A DNA stretch of 64,000 nucleotides from JALYOC01 sp036675345 (GCA_036675345.1 JAKFFE010000018.1:397921-461920), one strand, 5' to 3'; positions 1 through 8,869 are shown, numbered from the stretch's first letter. A program made the numbers and translations. Notes: generated by a model from the sequence alone, not told the origin.

Positions 1-948
1 GTCGTGGGGGAGGTTCTGGATGAAGCCCACCGTGTCCGAGACCAGCACCCGCGGCTTGGTCTCCGGATGCAGCGCCCGCACCGTGGTGTCCAGGGTGGCG
101 AACAGCTGATCCGCCACCAGCACCTCGCTCCCGGTCAGGGCGCGCATCAGCGAGGACTTCCCGGCGTTGGTGTACCCGACCAGCGCCACCCGCAGCTGGT
201 CCCGCCGCGCGAAGCGGCGCTGCTCCTGGTCGGCCTGGATCGCGGCCAGCCCCTCCTTCAGCTCCGCCAGCCGGTCGCGGATCCGGCGGCGGTCCAGCTC
301 GATCGCCGAGTCACCGCTGCCGCGCCCCTGCTGACGCTCCCGGCTCCCGGTGGAGGTCCGCATCCGGGGCGAGAGGTAGTTGAGCCGCGCCAGCTCCACC
401 TGCATCCGCGCCTCCCGGCTGCGCGCGTGCTTGTGGAAGATGTCCACGATCACCCCCGAGCGATCCAGCACCCCCAACCCGGTGGCCTGCTCGAGGTTGC
501 TCAGCTGGCTGGGGGAGAGGTCGTGGTTGACCACCACCACCGTCGGCTTCTGGGCTCCGGCGGGGGCGGCGGTGCTCCCCGCCTCGTCCTCCTCCTCCGG
601 CTCCTCTTCCTCTGCGGCCTCGGGCTCCGCGGAGCCGGCCTCCTCCTCCTCCTCTGCCGCCTCCCACTTCTCGCGGGCCTTGGACTTCTTCTCCTGGGCT
701 CCGGACCCCACCACCCCCGCGCCGCCGGTCAGCGCCGCCAGCTCCTTGAGCTTCCCGCTGCCGAGGACGATCCCGGAGGCCAGCGAGCTGCGCTTCTGCT
801 GGACGGTGGCCAGGGTCCCGTACCCCAGGGTGTGCACCAGGCGGCCAAGCTCGGCGAGATCCGAGGCGTGCTGCTCGTCGGTCACCCCGGGGAGCTGGAC
901 GCCCACGAGGACTGCCAGCGGACGGGCTTCTTCGGGGACCTTGGACAT
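1..948 (-). CDS. hflX: GTPase HflX (3' part beyond window edge)
   Basis: HflX is a ribosome-associated GTPase that splits stalled or dimerised ribosomes, for example after heat stress. 316 codons are visible; the C-terminal part lies outside the window. The HflX N-terminal domain is followed by a GTPase domain with the P-loop GYTNAGKSS (residues 258-266), switch TLDTT (285-289) and the G3 motif DTVGFI (305-310). The start ATG follows the ribosome site AGGAGA. A very acidic Ala/Glu-rich insert at about residues 82-132 splits the N-terminal domain; typical HflX proteins lack it. gpsA lies 44 bp upstream on the same strand, so the two may be cotranscribed. The identification is secure from the G motifs; the role of the insert is unknown. 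Confidence 0.95.
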   Translation of the reverse strand, partial: MSKVPEEARPLAVLVGVQLPGVTDEQHASDLAELGRLVHTLGYGTLATVQQKRSSLASGIVLGSGKLKELAALTGGAGVVGSGAQEKKSKAREKWEAAEEEEEAGSAEPEAAEEEEPEEEDEAGSTAAPAGAQKPTVVVVNHDLSPSQLSNLEQATGLGVLDRSGVIVDIFHKHARSREARMQVELARLNYLSPRMRTSTGSRERQQGRGSGDSAIELDRRRIRDRLAELKEGLAAIQADQEQRRFARRDQLRVALVGYTNAGKSSLMRALTGSEVLVADQLFATLDTTVRALHPETKPRVLVSDTVGFIQNLPHD

Positions 949-992
949 GGGCTTCTCCTAACACGCAGGAGCGAACGCGCAGTCCTTGGCGT

Positions 993-1994
993 CTACAGCT
1001 CCGCCTTCGGCTGCCGGGTCATCAGCTCCACCGTGGCCAGCTTGGGGTTCTTGCCCTCGTAGAGCATGCAGTACACCTGCTCGCAGATCGGCAGCTCCAC
1101 CCCGTACTTCTGGGCCAGGTCCCGGGCGCTGCGGGCGGTCTTCACCCCTTCGGCCACCTGCTTCATGTCCCCCAGGATCTCGGCGATCGGCTTGCCCTTC
1201 CCCACCTCGATCCCCACCCGCCGGTTGCGGGACAGCTCGCCGGTGCAGGTCAGCACCAGGTCCCCCATCCCGGAGAGGCCGGAGAGGGTCAGCGGGTTGC
1301 CGCCCATCCGCAGCGCCATCCGGCTGATCTCCGCCAGGCCGCGGGTGATCAGCGCCGCCCGGGCGTTGTGGCCAAAGCCGATCCCATCCGAAATCCCGGA
1401 GGCGATGGCGATCACGTTCTTCAGCGCCCCGCCCGCCTGCACTCCCATCACGTCCCGGGAGGTGTAGGAGCGGAAGGTCTCGGTCCGGAACGCCTGCTGG
1501 CAGCGCAGCGCGACCTTCTCCCAGTGGGAGGCAATGGTGACCACCGTGGGCTGCCGGGCCGCCAGCTCCTTGGCGAAGGACGGCCCGGAGAGCACCGCCA
1601 GGTACGGATGGAACTCCTCCGGGAGGCAGTCCTCCAGAAGCTCGGTCATCGTCAGCAGGGTCTCGTTCTCGATCCCCTTGGAGACGGTGATGATCGGCAC
1701 CTGCTTGGGCAGATGCGGAACCGCCCGGCGCATCACCTCCCGGGTGGCGTGGGAGGGGGTGGCGGACACCACCAGCTCCGCGTGCTCCAGCGCCTCCTCC
1801 AGGGAGGTGGTGCCGCGCACGTTGGGAGCCAGCGGGATCCCGGGCAGGTAGGTGGGGTTCTCGTGCCGCTCGTTGATCGCGGCGATCAGCTCCGGGTCGC
1901 GGCCCCAGATCATCACCCGTTCGGAGGTGGAGGCCAGGACGCTGGTGAGGGCGGTGCCGAATGAACCGGAGCCGATGACGCAGGCGCTACGCAT
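993..1994 (-). CDS. gpsA: NAD(P)H-dependent glycerol-3-phosphate dehydrogenase
   Basis: This cytoplasmic enzyme reduces dihydroxyacetone phosphate to sn-glycerol 3-phosphate, the backbone for phospholipid synthesis. The 333-residue length is normal for GpsA. The Rossmann motif GSGSFG (residues 8-13) is at the N terminus. The catalytic lysine is K192 in GGALKN, followed by the family signature around GFGHNARAALITRG. The start ATG is preceded by GAGGAGAAG. A TAGGTT hexamer about 24 bases upstream, overlapping the end of the preceding gene, may be a -10 element. The gene is 27 bp downstream of a secreted-protein gene and 44 bp upstream of hflX. Confidence 0.97.
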   Translation of the reverse strand: MRSACVIGSGSFGTALTSVLASTSERVMIWGRDPELIAAINERHENPTYLPGIPLAPNVRGTTSLEEALEHAELVVSATPSHATREVMRRAVPHLPKQVPIITVSKGIENETLLTMTELLEDCLPEEFHPYLAVLSGPSFAKELAARQPTVVTIASHWEKVALRCQQAFRTETFRSYTSRDVMGVQAGGALKNVIAIASGISDGIGFGHNARAALITRGLAEISRMALRMGGNPLTLSGLSGMGDLVLTCTGELSRNRRVGIEVGKGKPIAEILGDMKQVAEGVKTARSARDLAQKYGVELPICEQVYCMLYEGKNPKLATVELMTRQPKAEL

Positions 1995-2021
1995 GGGGGC
2001 TTCTCCTCAAGGACCGACAAC

Positions 2022-3014
2022 CTAGAAGGAGCCTGCCATGCCCAGGGCAAAGTTGAAGAACACCCTTGAGTCTTCTCGTCGTCCGTGGAGGTCCATCCCC
2101 AGCGCCAGCAGCAGGTTCCAGCGCTCTCCCAGCGGGACCTCCACCCCCAGCTTGAACAGGGTGTTGTTCCCCACCTCCACCGGCGGGGGCGTGCCTCCCA
2201 GCGGATCGGTCTGGGTCGGTTCCAGGTCCAGCGCCATCAGGTAGCGCACCTCCAGGAAGGGGTGCAGCCCCCGCCCGTCGTCGGGCACCAGGGAGATCGC
2301 CCCGCCCGCCTCTGCGTTGAGGTGTCGGCGGCCGGTCACCCAGCGCGCGCCCCACTGGGTCTCGGTGCGGGCCGGGCGCAGGAAGAACGCCCCGCCAGCG
2401 GAGCCATTGAGCGCCAGGCTGATCGGGCCCCACCGCTGGAACTCCCAGCGGACCTCCAGGCTGCCCTCGGTCATCAGTCCGTAGAAGGTCCGCACCGAGA
2501 CGCCGGCGTCCAGGCGGGGGAGGAAGCCGCGCGCATAGCGCAGCTGGGCGTAGGGAAAGCCGGCGGTCAGCGCCACCGCCGAGCGTCCTGCGCCCAGCGT
2601 CCTTCCGCCCAGGAGGCTGAAGCTCTTGAGCGGCGGGGGTGGAGGCGGCGGCGTCCACGGCCTCTCCTCCGGCTCGGGCGGCAGCCCCAACGGCGGCGGC
2701 GGAAGGTCGGCCGGATCGGGCAGCGACGAGGGCTGCTGGCTGCGGTCCGGAAAGCCGGGCAGGTCCCAGCCCTCTCTGGGTGCCGCACCGGGGGACGGAG
2801 CGCCGGGCGGACCCTCCTGCGGCGCCGCGCTGGAAGACGGAGCGCCGGGCGGGCCCTGCTGCGGCGCTGCGCTGGAAGCCGCGTCGGGCGGACCCTGCTG
2901 CGGCGCCGCGCTGGAGGACGGAGTGCCGGCCGGCAGCGCCCAGTCCTCCTGGGCCACCGCCGGGCCGGGCGCGGCGAACAGCACCGCCAGGGCGATGGAG
3001 AGCGGAGACCTCAT
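2022..3014 (-). CDS. Secreted proline-rich repeat protein with barrel-like C-terminal half
   Basis: I do not recognise a named family. The 330-residue protein starts with a signal peptide (residues 1-22, ending AVA-Q). About four imperfect copies of an AAPQ(Q/E)GPPGAPSSS unit follow (residues 35-85), then a Pro-run linker (PPPPPPP near 120). The C-terminal two thirds has alternating hydrophobic and aromatic strands, several arginine-rich turns and a terminal F (GMAGSF), which suggests an outer-membrane beta-barrel or beta-sandwich with a long proline-rich tether. The repeats are also near identical in DNA (about 2790-2930) and could recombine. It is upstream of gpsA and 22 bp downstream of the cytochrome lipoprotein gene on the same strand. 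Confidence 0.7.
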   Translation of the reverse strand: MRSPLSIALAVLFAAPGPAVAQEDWALPAGTPSSSAAPQQGPPDAASSAAPQQGPPGAPSSSAAPQEGPPGAPSPGAAPREGWDLPGFPDRSQQPSSLPDPADLPPPPLGLPPEPEERPWTPPPPPPPLKSFSLLGGRTLGAGRSAVALTAGFPYAQLRYARGFLPRLDAGVSVRTFYGLMTEGSLEVRWEFQRWGPISLALNGSAGGAFFLRPARTETQWGARWVTGRRHLNAEAGGAISLVPDDGRGLHPFLEVRYLMALDLEPTQTDPLGGTPPPVEVGNNTLFKLGVEVPLGERWNLLLALGMDLHGRREDSRVFFNFALGMAGSF

Positions 3015-3036
3015 CGGGAGGATGAGTATCGCCGGC

Positions 3037-5358
3037 TCAGAGCGTCTTGAGGTAGACGACCAGGTCGTCCAGTTGGGCCGGGGTCACCCCCACCAGGTCT
3101 CCGTGGCGGGTGGTGCCCAGGTCGCGCTCCAGCCGGTGGCGCAGGGTCTTGGCGCTGCCGTCATGCAGGTAGGGAGCGGTGCGCCCCACCCCCAGCAGCG
3201 AGGGGACGTTGAACCCGTTGGGGAGCCGGGAGGGGAGATCCGGGTTCTCGCCCTCCAGCCGCAGGGTGCCCACGTCGGCGAAGGTATTGTCGGTGAACAG
3301 CTCGCCGCTGTGGCACTGGCTGCAACCCTGGGTGTCGAACAGCTCCGCCCCACGCTGGGCCGCGTCGGAGAGGACCGGACCCCGGTGCGGGTTGTCGGCC
3401 GCCGGCTGGGCGTCGATGAACTGCAGCACCTGCGCGGCCACCAGATCGGAGACGCCCGAGCCACCCATCCGCATCTCCACCGTGTCGTGGAGGAAGCTCT
3501 GGATGTCCGAGAACTCACCGTCGTAGTGGTAGGGCGCGGTGGGGATCATCTTCCGCCCGGCCAGGGACGGGGTCTCGCGGACGCCGCCGGTCAGGCTCCA
3601 GCGGTGTCCATCGTCGCGGCCCTCCAGGTGGCAGGTCCCGCAGGCGATGCCGGTGCCCGCGGAGGTCATCCGCGAGTCCATGGCGTCGAAGAACAGCTTG
3701 CGCCCCATCACCACGTCCGGGGGCAGCACGTCCTCGGCCACCTTCACGGTCAGCGACTCCTCCACGTGCCCCGAGGCGCTGCGGGTCAGCCGGGAGACCG
3801 TGTGATCGAAGGAGTTGTAGACGTAGGCCTTCTTGCCATCCCGGGTCAGCGCGATCCCGTTGGGGCCCTTGCCCACCATCACCACCTCCCGGATCGAGCT
3901 TTGGCCCATCGGGTCCAGGTCCTGTCCGTTCTTCCGGTAGGCGGGCATCACCGCCACGTTCCCGGTGGCGTGGTTCACCACGTAGACCCAGGAGCCGGTC
4001 GGATCCACTGCCGCCGCCACCGGTCCCTGGACCGGGGTGGAGGGGATCGGCGAGCGCAGCACCGTCCGGGGGTGATCGTCGTCGTCGTCGTTGTCCTTGC
4101 CGTCGTCGTCGTCGTCATGGCCGTCGTCGTCGTCGTCGTGGCCGTCGTCGTCGTCGTCGTCGTCGTGGCCGTCGTCGTCGTCGTCATGACCGCCGCCGCC
4201 GCCTCCGCCGCCAGACCCTGCGTCCGGACCACCGGGCTCCTGGCCGCTGCCGGCGTCCAGCTCCTCTCCCGGCGTTCCGGCGTCCAGCTCCTCCCCCGGC
4301 GTGCCGGCGTCCAACTCCTCCCCCGGCGTTCCGGCGTCGAACTCCTCCCCCGGCGTCCCGGCGTCGAACTCCTCCCCCGGCGTGCCGGCGTCGAAGCCCG
4401 GTTCGCCCCCACCGTGGTCATCGTCGTCGTCGTTGTCGTTCTGGCACTCGTCATCCAGGTCCGAGGAGAACCGCGAGTGGCCGACCTCGAACGCAACCAG
4501 CGCCGGGTTGGCCACCGAGCCGCGATCACACGGGTCGCCCTCACCGCCGCCGCCCTCGTCACCGTAGGAGGTACCGCCGGTGTCGCCGTCCACCGGGTCC
4601 TCCCGGTTGAACTGCATGGTCCCAAAGAGGCGATCCCCGGCCGGAGCGAGGACGACGTCACTGAACCCGCGGGGGTGCTGCCGGCGCGGGCTGAAAAAAG
4701 AAGAGCCTCCTCCGAAGAACTCGCCGTCGGGGTTGGGGGCGTTGGAGTCCAGCTTGCTGTGCAGCCCGGTCCCCCGCTGGAGGATGGCGCCGTTGGTCAG
4801 ATCCACGGTCACCAGGTCTCCCCGCTTGTAGAGGCTGATCACCGCCCGCTCGCCGTCCAGCAGCGAGATCCCGCGGGGCTCCTGTCCCACGTCCACGTCC
4901 CACACCGGCTGCAGGGTCTGGGTGTCGATCGCGGTCAGGGTCCCCACCTCGGAGTTGGTCAGAGAGGTGCTGTTGACCACGTAGAGGCGGCGGTTGTCGG
5001 CGGAGACGGCCAGGCCCACCGGCTCCACCCCCACCGGGATCCGCGCGTGCTCGGACCAGACGCCGCGGCGGATCACCGAGATGCTGCGGTTGCCGCGGTT
5101 GGAGACGTAGAGGGTGTCGTCCGGGCCCACCGCCACCCGCTCCGGCGCGCGGCCCACGGTCACCTTGGCCACCACCGAGTCGGTCTCGGTCTCCAGCACC
5201 ACCAGCAGGTCGTTGTCCGAGTCCACCGCGTACAGGAAGGCGTCGTCCCGGGAGAGCGCCAGCGAGCCGGAGGACCCGGTGTAGGTTGCCGCCGTCCGCT
5301 GACCGCACCCGACGGCCACTGCCAGCACCGCCGCCAGCGTCACCTTGCTGATCTTCAT
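3037..5358 (-). CDS. Lipoprotein with beta-propeller and di-heme cytochrome c domains
   Basis: 773 residues with a lipobox ending at C18. The N-terminal part resembles YncE/NHL-type beta-propellers (repeats such as LYVSNRGNRSISVI and LYVVNSTS). A long insert within the propeller contains six DAGTPGEE(F/L) nonapeptides and then an Asp/His-rich stretch. The propeller then resumes (WVYVVNHATGNVAVM). The C-terminal part has two haem-binding motifs, CGTCH (about residue 573) and CSQCH (about 679), in the arrangement of the di-heme cytochrome c peroxidase/MauG superfamily. It is probably an envelope-anchored redox protein; peroxidase activity is not established. SD GGGGAGAG precedes the ATG. A shorter paralogue without the acidic insert is at 39695-41980. 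Confidence 0.85.
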   Translation of the reverse strand: MKISKVTLAAVLAVAVGCGQRTAATYTGSSGSLALSRDDAFLYAVDSDNDLLVVLETETDSVVAKVTVGRAPERVAVGPDDTLYVSNRGNRSISVIRRGVWSEHARIPVGVEPVGLAVSADNRRLYVVNSTSLTNSEVGTLTAIDTQTLQPVWDVDVGQEPRGISLLDGERAVISLYKRGDLVTVDLTNGAILQRGTGLHSKLDSNAPNPDGEFFGGGSSFFSPRRQHPRGFSDVVLAPAGDRLFGTMQFNREDPVDGDTGGTSYGDEGGGGEGDPCDRGSVANPALVAFEVGHSRFSSDLDDECQNDNDDDDDHGGGEPGFDAGTPGEEFDAGTPGEEFDAGTPGEELDAGTPGEELDAGTPGEELDAGSGQEPGGPDAGSGGGGGGGGHDDDDDGHDDDDDDDGHDDDDDGHDDDDDGKDNDDDDDHPRTVLRSPIPSTPVQGPVAAAVDPTGSWVYVVNHATGNVAVMPAYRKNGQDLDPMGQSSIREVVMVGKGPNGIALTRDGKKAYVYNSFDHTVSRLTRSASGHVEESLTVKVAEDVLPPDVVMGRKLFFDAMDSRMTSAGTGIACGTCHLEGRDDGHRWSLTGGVRETPSLAGRKMIPTAPYHYDGEFSDIQSFLHDTVEMRMGGSGVSDLVAAQVLQFIDAQPAADNPHRGPVLSDAAQRGAELFDTQGCSQCHSGELFTDNTFADVGTLRLEGENPDLPSRLPNGFNVPSLLGVGRTAPYLHDGSAKTLRHRLERDLGTTRHGDLVGVTPAQLDDLVVYLKTL
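4077..4200. repeat. GTC trinucleotide microsatellite (Asp-rich tract)
   Basis: Long runs of GTC (GAC on the coding strand), interrupted by occasional TGG and TTG/ATG units, encode the Asp/His-rich part of the cytochrome lipoprotein. The repeat unit keeps the reading frame, so slippage would change tract length without breaking the gene. Confidence 0.85.
4251..4397. repeat. 27-bp tandem repeat, about 5.5 copies
   Basis: The unit encodes the nonapeptide DAGTPGEE(F/L) in the cytochrome lipoprotein at 3037-5358. Copies differ only at a few third positions and at the Leu/Phe codon, which suggests recent expansion. It is in frame and immediately next to the GTC microsatellite. Confidence 0.85.
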
Positions 5359-5628
5359 CTCGCTCTCCCCACTGCCATGACAGGCGTGTCCGGTTCCTCA
5401 GTGCCCCGAGTTCCCGCCCTCGCCGCAACCCTGCGATTTCCTGAGCCCCACCCCGTCCCCCGCCCCCTGAGGCGACTGGGCTGGTGCAGTCGCCGTGCCG
5501 CCACCGGGCGACTGCCCTCCCGCCCCCTGCACCAGGGAGCCTAGAACGGACCGGGGCCGGGGGTGAATGTGCCCCCCGGTGCACGGTGTGCAGAAGCACG
5601 CACAGCCTCCGGCCGCCGGTCAGCTGTT

Positions 5629-7185
5629 ATGACCCCTCCCGTGGCGGCCAACGTCCAACCCGCGCAGCGACAGTTCCGCAAGGGCTTCCTGCTCCTGATG
5701 CTGATGGTGGTGGGCCCCTCGGCGGGGCTGTCCACCTTTGGCGTGCTGGCGATCGTCAATGAGCGCGCGGCGGTGGAGAAGCGCCTGGAGGCCACCTGGG
5801 CCGGACGGCTGGACGCCCTGGCCGGACGGGTGATGGTGGCCTTGGAAACCACCCGCCGGGACGTGGTGCCCGGCGGTCTTCACGTGGAGCTGCCCAGCGG
5901 GCAGACCCTCTCCGAACACCGGTTCGCGCTGGAGGGCGGCCGGATCTTCGCCGACGACGAGGAGGTGCGGGCCTCGTTGCAGGAGGGAGCCGACAGCCTC
6001 CGCGAGGTGCACGAGGTGACCGCGGTGTCCCTGGTCTCCTCGGGGACCCCGTTCATCGCCCTGGTGGAACGGCGCGGCGGCCGGGTGCTGGGCGCCACCC
6101 TGGACTTGGCGGTGCTGAGCGAGGAGGTGGAGCGGCTGGGGACGGATCTGCAGCTGCCCGGAGAGCGGGTGCACTTCGAGCTGCGCGCGCCCCAGCGGGA
6201 GCTCCGGGAGGGGCTGCTGAGCAAGGTGGTGGGAGGGGTGCAGGAGGCACGCGAGGCCGCGCTGGGCAGTCCTCCCGGCCTGGCCTCCCGGCCGCTGCCC
6301 GAACCGCTGCAGGCCTTCACCCTGGTGGCGCTGCCGTTGAGCCAGGATCCGGTGGGGCGGACCTCCACCCGCAACCGGACCCTGTACGTGGTGCTGCTGG
6401 TGCTGCTCTACGCCACCTTGACCATCGGGGTGATCTACACCGCCCGCACCATGTACCGGGAGGCGAAGCTGTCCCGGCTGAAGACCGACTTCGTCTCCCT
6501 GGTCACCCACGAGCTGCGCACCCCGCTGACCTCGATCCGGATGTTCATCGAGATGATGGCCCAGGGCCGGGTCAAGGATCCGGCCGAGCAGCAGCAGGTC
6601 CTGGATCTGCTGGCCAAGGAGTCGGCCCGGCTCTCCTCGATGATCGACCGGGTGCTGGACTGGTCCCGGATCGAGAGCGGTCGCAAGCAGTACCACCGCG
6701 AGCAGGTCACGGTGCCGGCGCTGGTGGACTACACCCTCTCCGCGCTGCGGGTGCAGCGGATGGGCGAGCCGCTGGACCTGCAGGTCCAGCTGGAGGAGGA
6801 CCTGCCGGTGCTGGAGGTGGATCGGGAGGCGATCGCCGGGGCGCTGTTGAACCTGCTCCAGAACGCCTACAAGTACAGCGGGGATGAGAAGCGCATCCAG
6901 CTGCGGGCGCGAAGGGACGGTCGGGGCGTGTCGATGGACGTGGAGGACAACGGCGTGGGGATCCCCGCGCGGGAGCGCAAGCGGGTGTTCGATCGGTTCT
7001 ACCGGATCGACAACCTGCTGACCCGCAAGTCGGAGGGCAGCGGGCTGGGCCTGGCGATCGCCAAGCGGATCATCGAGGCCCACGGGGGCACCATCAGCCT
7101 GCACAGCGAGGTGGGCAAGGGCAGCTGCTTTACCCTCCACCTGCCGGTGGGGCGGCACGCGTTCACCGACGAGGGAGAGGCGTGA
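5629..7185 (+). CDS. Membrane sensor histidine kinase
   Basis: About 518 residues. It has two membrane segments (about residues 16-38 and 250-272) flanking a roughly 210-residue extracytoplasmic sensor region of no recognised type. The cytoplasmic transmitter has HisKA (THELRTPLTS, phospho-accepting H294) and HATPase_c domains with N-box N412 (LLQNAYKYS), G1 DNGVGIP and G2 GSGLGLAI. The ATG at 5629 is chosen because it sits just before the first membrane segment; an ATG 66 bases upstream is in frame but would add an unlikely tail. The stop overlaps the GTG of the response regulator gene, so the two are translationally coupled. The stimulus is unknown. Confidence 0.93.
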   Translation: MTPPVAANVQPAQRQFRKGFLLLMLMVVGPSAGLSTFGVLAIVNERAAVEKRLEATWAGRLDALAGRVMVALETTRRDVVPGGLHVELPSGQTLSEHRFALEGGRIFADDEEVRASLQEGADSLREVHEVTAVSLVSSGTPFIALVERRGGRVLGATLDLAVLSEEVERLGTDLQLPGERVHFELRAPQRELREGLLSKVVGGVQEAREAALGSPPGLASRPLPEPLQAFTLVALPLSQDPVGRTSTRNRTLYVVLLVLLYATLTIGVIYTARTMYREAKLSRLKTDFVSLVTHELRTPLTSIRMFIEMMAQGRVKDPAEQQQVLDLLAKESARLSSMIDRVLDWSRIESGRKQYHREQVTVPALVDYTLSALRVQRMGEPLDLQVQLEEDLPVLEVDREAIAGALLNLLQNAYKYSGDEKRIQLRARRDGRGVSMDVEDNGVGIPARERKRVFDRFYRIDNLLTRKSEGSGLGLAIAKRIIEAHGGTISLHSEVGKGSCFTLHLPVGRHAFTDEGEA

Positions 7186-7865
7186 GCACCGACAAGCCCC
7201 GGATCCTGGTGGTGGAGGACGACCTGTCGATCCTCACCGGCGTCTCGATGATGCTGCGCCAGGAGGGTTACGAGGTCCTCCAGGCCCAGGACGGCGCGGC
7301 CGGGCTGGCCAAGGCGATCGACGAGCGGCCGGATCTCCTAGTGCTGGACGTGATGCTGCCGGAGCTCAACGGCTACGAGGTGCTCAAGGAGCTGCGCGCC
7401 CGCGGGCGGGACACCCCGGTGGTGATGCTGTCCGCACGCGGCCGCGAGCCGGACAAGATCCTGGGGCTGGACCTGGGCGCGGACGACTACGTGGTCAAGC
7501 CGTTCGGGGTCAACGAGCTGCTGGCCCGGATCAAGGCGGTGATGCGTCGCCACTACGCCAAGGGGGAGAGCCTCCGCTTCGGCGACACCGAGGTGGACCT
7601 GCGCAGCAAGATCGCCCGCCGCAACGGGGCGCCGGTGGAGATGACCGCCCAGGAGCTGAAGCTGCTGGAGCAGTTCGTCAGCCACCCGGGGCGGACCTTC
7701 AGCCGCGATGAGCTGCTCTCCGCCGCCTGGGGCTACGACTACCAGGGCACCGCCCGCACCGTGGACAACTTCATCCGCCAGCTGCGGATCAAGTTCGAGG
7801 TGGACGCCGAGGCGCCGCGTCACTTCGTCACCGTCCGCGGGCTGGGCTACCGCTTCGACCCCTGA
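7182..7865 (+). CDS. OmpR/PhoB-family response regulator
   Basis: 227 residues. The receiver domain has acidic pocket residues E12-D14, phospho-acceptor D56 (LLVLDVMLP) and conserved K106 (VVKPFG). It is followed by a winged-helix DNA-binding domain (Trans_reg_C) ending GLGYRFDP. The GTG start overlaps the kinase stop (GTGA), which pairs it functionally with the kinase at 5629-7185. The regulon cannot be read from the sequence. Confidence 0.96.
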   Translation: MSTDKPRILVVEDDLSILTGVSMMLRQEGYEVLQAQDGAAGLAKAIDERPDLLVLDVMLPELNGYEVLKELRARGRDTPVVMLSARGREPDKILGLDLGADDYVVKPFGVNELLARIKAVMRRHYAKGESLRFGDTEVDLRSKIARRNGAPVEMTAQELKLLEQFVSHPGRTFSRDELLSAAWGYDYQGTARTVDNFIRQLRIKFEVDAEAPRHFVTVRGLGYRFDP

Positions 7866-7879
7866 CGCCCTTTTCGCGC

Positions 7880-7893
7880 TAGGTTCTCCCCGC
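7880..7893 (+). promoter_or_regulatory. Candidate -10 element and leaderless start
   Basis: TAGGTT (7880-7885) lies 8 bases before the ATG of the 83-residue protein, with no Shine-Dalgarno between them. The spacing fits a transcript beginning at or next to the start codon. No clear -35 box is seen. Confidence 0.45.
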
Positions 7894-8145
7894 ATGTACC
7901 GCCGCTACACGATCCACCGCGATGGCGACCTGCTGGTCGAAGAGCTGGACCCCTCGGGCAAGCCGATCGATCCCGAGCCGGTGCCTCCGGAGGAGCGGCT
8001 GCCGGTGGAGGTGGTGGTGCTGGGGCCGGACACCGCCGAGGGCCGCACCCAGCTGCTGGATCTGCTGGAGCTGGCCTTCGGGCTGGAGTCGGAGGGTCAG
8101 CCGCCGGACGCCTCCCGGTTCAAGCTGAACGTGATCGACAGCTGA
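7894..8145 (+). CDS. Small uncharacterised protein (83 aa)
   Basis: I do not recognise a family. The protein begins MYRRYTIHRDG and is acidic and proline-rich in the middle, with an amphipathic Leu-rich helix (LLDLLELAFGL) near the C terminus. There is no signal peptide or membrane segment, so it is probably cytoplasmic. It starts 28 bp after the response regulator gene but has its own TANNNT hexamer just upstream. It ends 4 bp before the convergent methyltransferase gene. It is called coding because codon usage matches its neighbours and no better reading frame covers the stretch. Confidence 0.7.
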   Translation: MYRRYTIHRDGDLLVEELDPSGKPIDPEPVPPEERLPVEVVVLGPDTAEGRTQLLDLLELAFGLESEGQPPDASRFKLNVIDS

Positions 8146-8149
8146 ACCC

Positions 8150-8869
8150 TCACCGCAGGGACGCGACCACCACCATCAGCGGATCCCCGGAGTCGAAGGG
8201 CTTTCCGTCGAAGTTGCCGTAGCGCTCCAGCGCCTGCAGCCCGGCGCCCCCCAGCGCCTGCTCCAGCTCGTCGGGGGTGAACTGCCGCAGGCGCAGCCGG
8301 TGCAGGCCGGACTGGTCCGGCTGGCCCAGCCCCCGCCGCCGCTCGCGCAGGTGGGGAATGAAGTGCGCCCGCCCCGGCGAGGGCAGCGGCGCCGGGCGCC
8401 CGGCGGAGGTGGGCTCTGGATCGTGCAGCGGCGGACCGCGCGGCGGCAACGCCACGTCGAACACGAAGGACCCCTCCGGCTCCAGGTGCGCCCTGACCGT
8501 GGCCAGCAGGTCGTCCAGATCCTGCGGACTGCCCAGCGCCCCGAAGGCGTTCTGGGGGGCCAGCACCAGCGGGAAGGTGGACCCCAACCGCGCCGAGCGC
8601 AGGTCGGCCTGGACCCAGGTGATGCGGGCGGCGATCTCCGGCGAGCGCGTTGCCCGGGCGGCAACCGCCTGGCCCATCAACAGCTCGGAGGGCTCCACCC
8701 CGGTGACGGTGAAGCCCGCCTGGGCCAGCTCACACACCAGGTGACCGGTTGCGCTGCCCAACACCAGCACCGGACCCGCGGACTGGCCGGCGCGCCCCGC
8801 GTAGAAGAAGGTGCTGGCGTCCCGGGGCACCAGGCTGAGGGTCGGCCGGCTGGGAGGATCCGTGGCCAT
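8150..8869 (-). CDS. Class I SAM-dependent methyltransferase
   Basis: About 239 residues with the Rossmann methyltransferase fold. Motif I is VLVLGSATGHLVCELAQAG, followed by the acidic end of strand 2 (VTGVEPS). Motif post-II is VQADLRS and motif III FVFDVALP. The ATG at 8869 follows a GGGGGATG stretch; an in-frame ATG at 8896 is possible but would add a poor N terminus. The substrate is unknown. It stands alone between convergent and divergent neighbours. Confidence 0.82.
   Translation of the reverse strand: MATDPPSRPTLSLVPRDASTFFYAGRAGQSAGPVLVLGSATGHLVCELAQAGFTVTGVEPSELLMGQAVAARATRSPEIAARITWVQADLRSARLGSTFPLVLAPQNAFGALGSPQDLDDLLATVRAHLEPEGSFVFDVALPPRGPPLHDPEPTSAGRPAPLPSPGRAHFIPHLRERRRGLGQPDQSGLHRLRLRQFTPDELEQALGGAGLQALERYGNFDGKPFDSGDPLMVVVASLR

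Noticed and set aside
4251..4397. Repeat array considered as a CRISPR array
   Set aside because: The repeats are directly tandem with no spacers, in frame, and encode a nonapeptide.
2626..5544. Open frame of 972 codons on the plus strand with Val-rich run
   Set aside because: It is the antisense shadow of the cytochrome lipoprotein gene; the Val run is the complement of the Asp tract.
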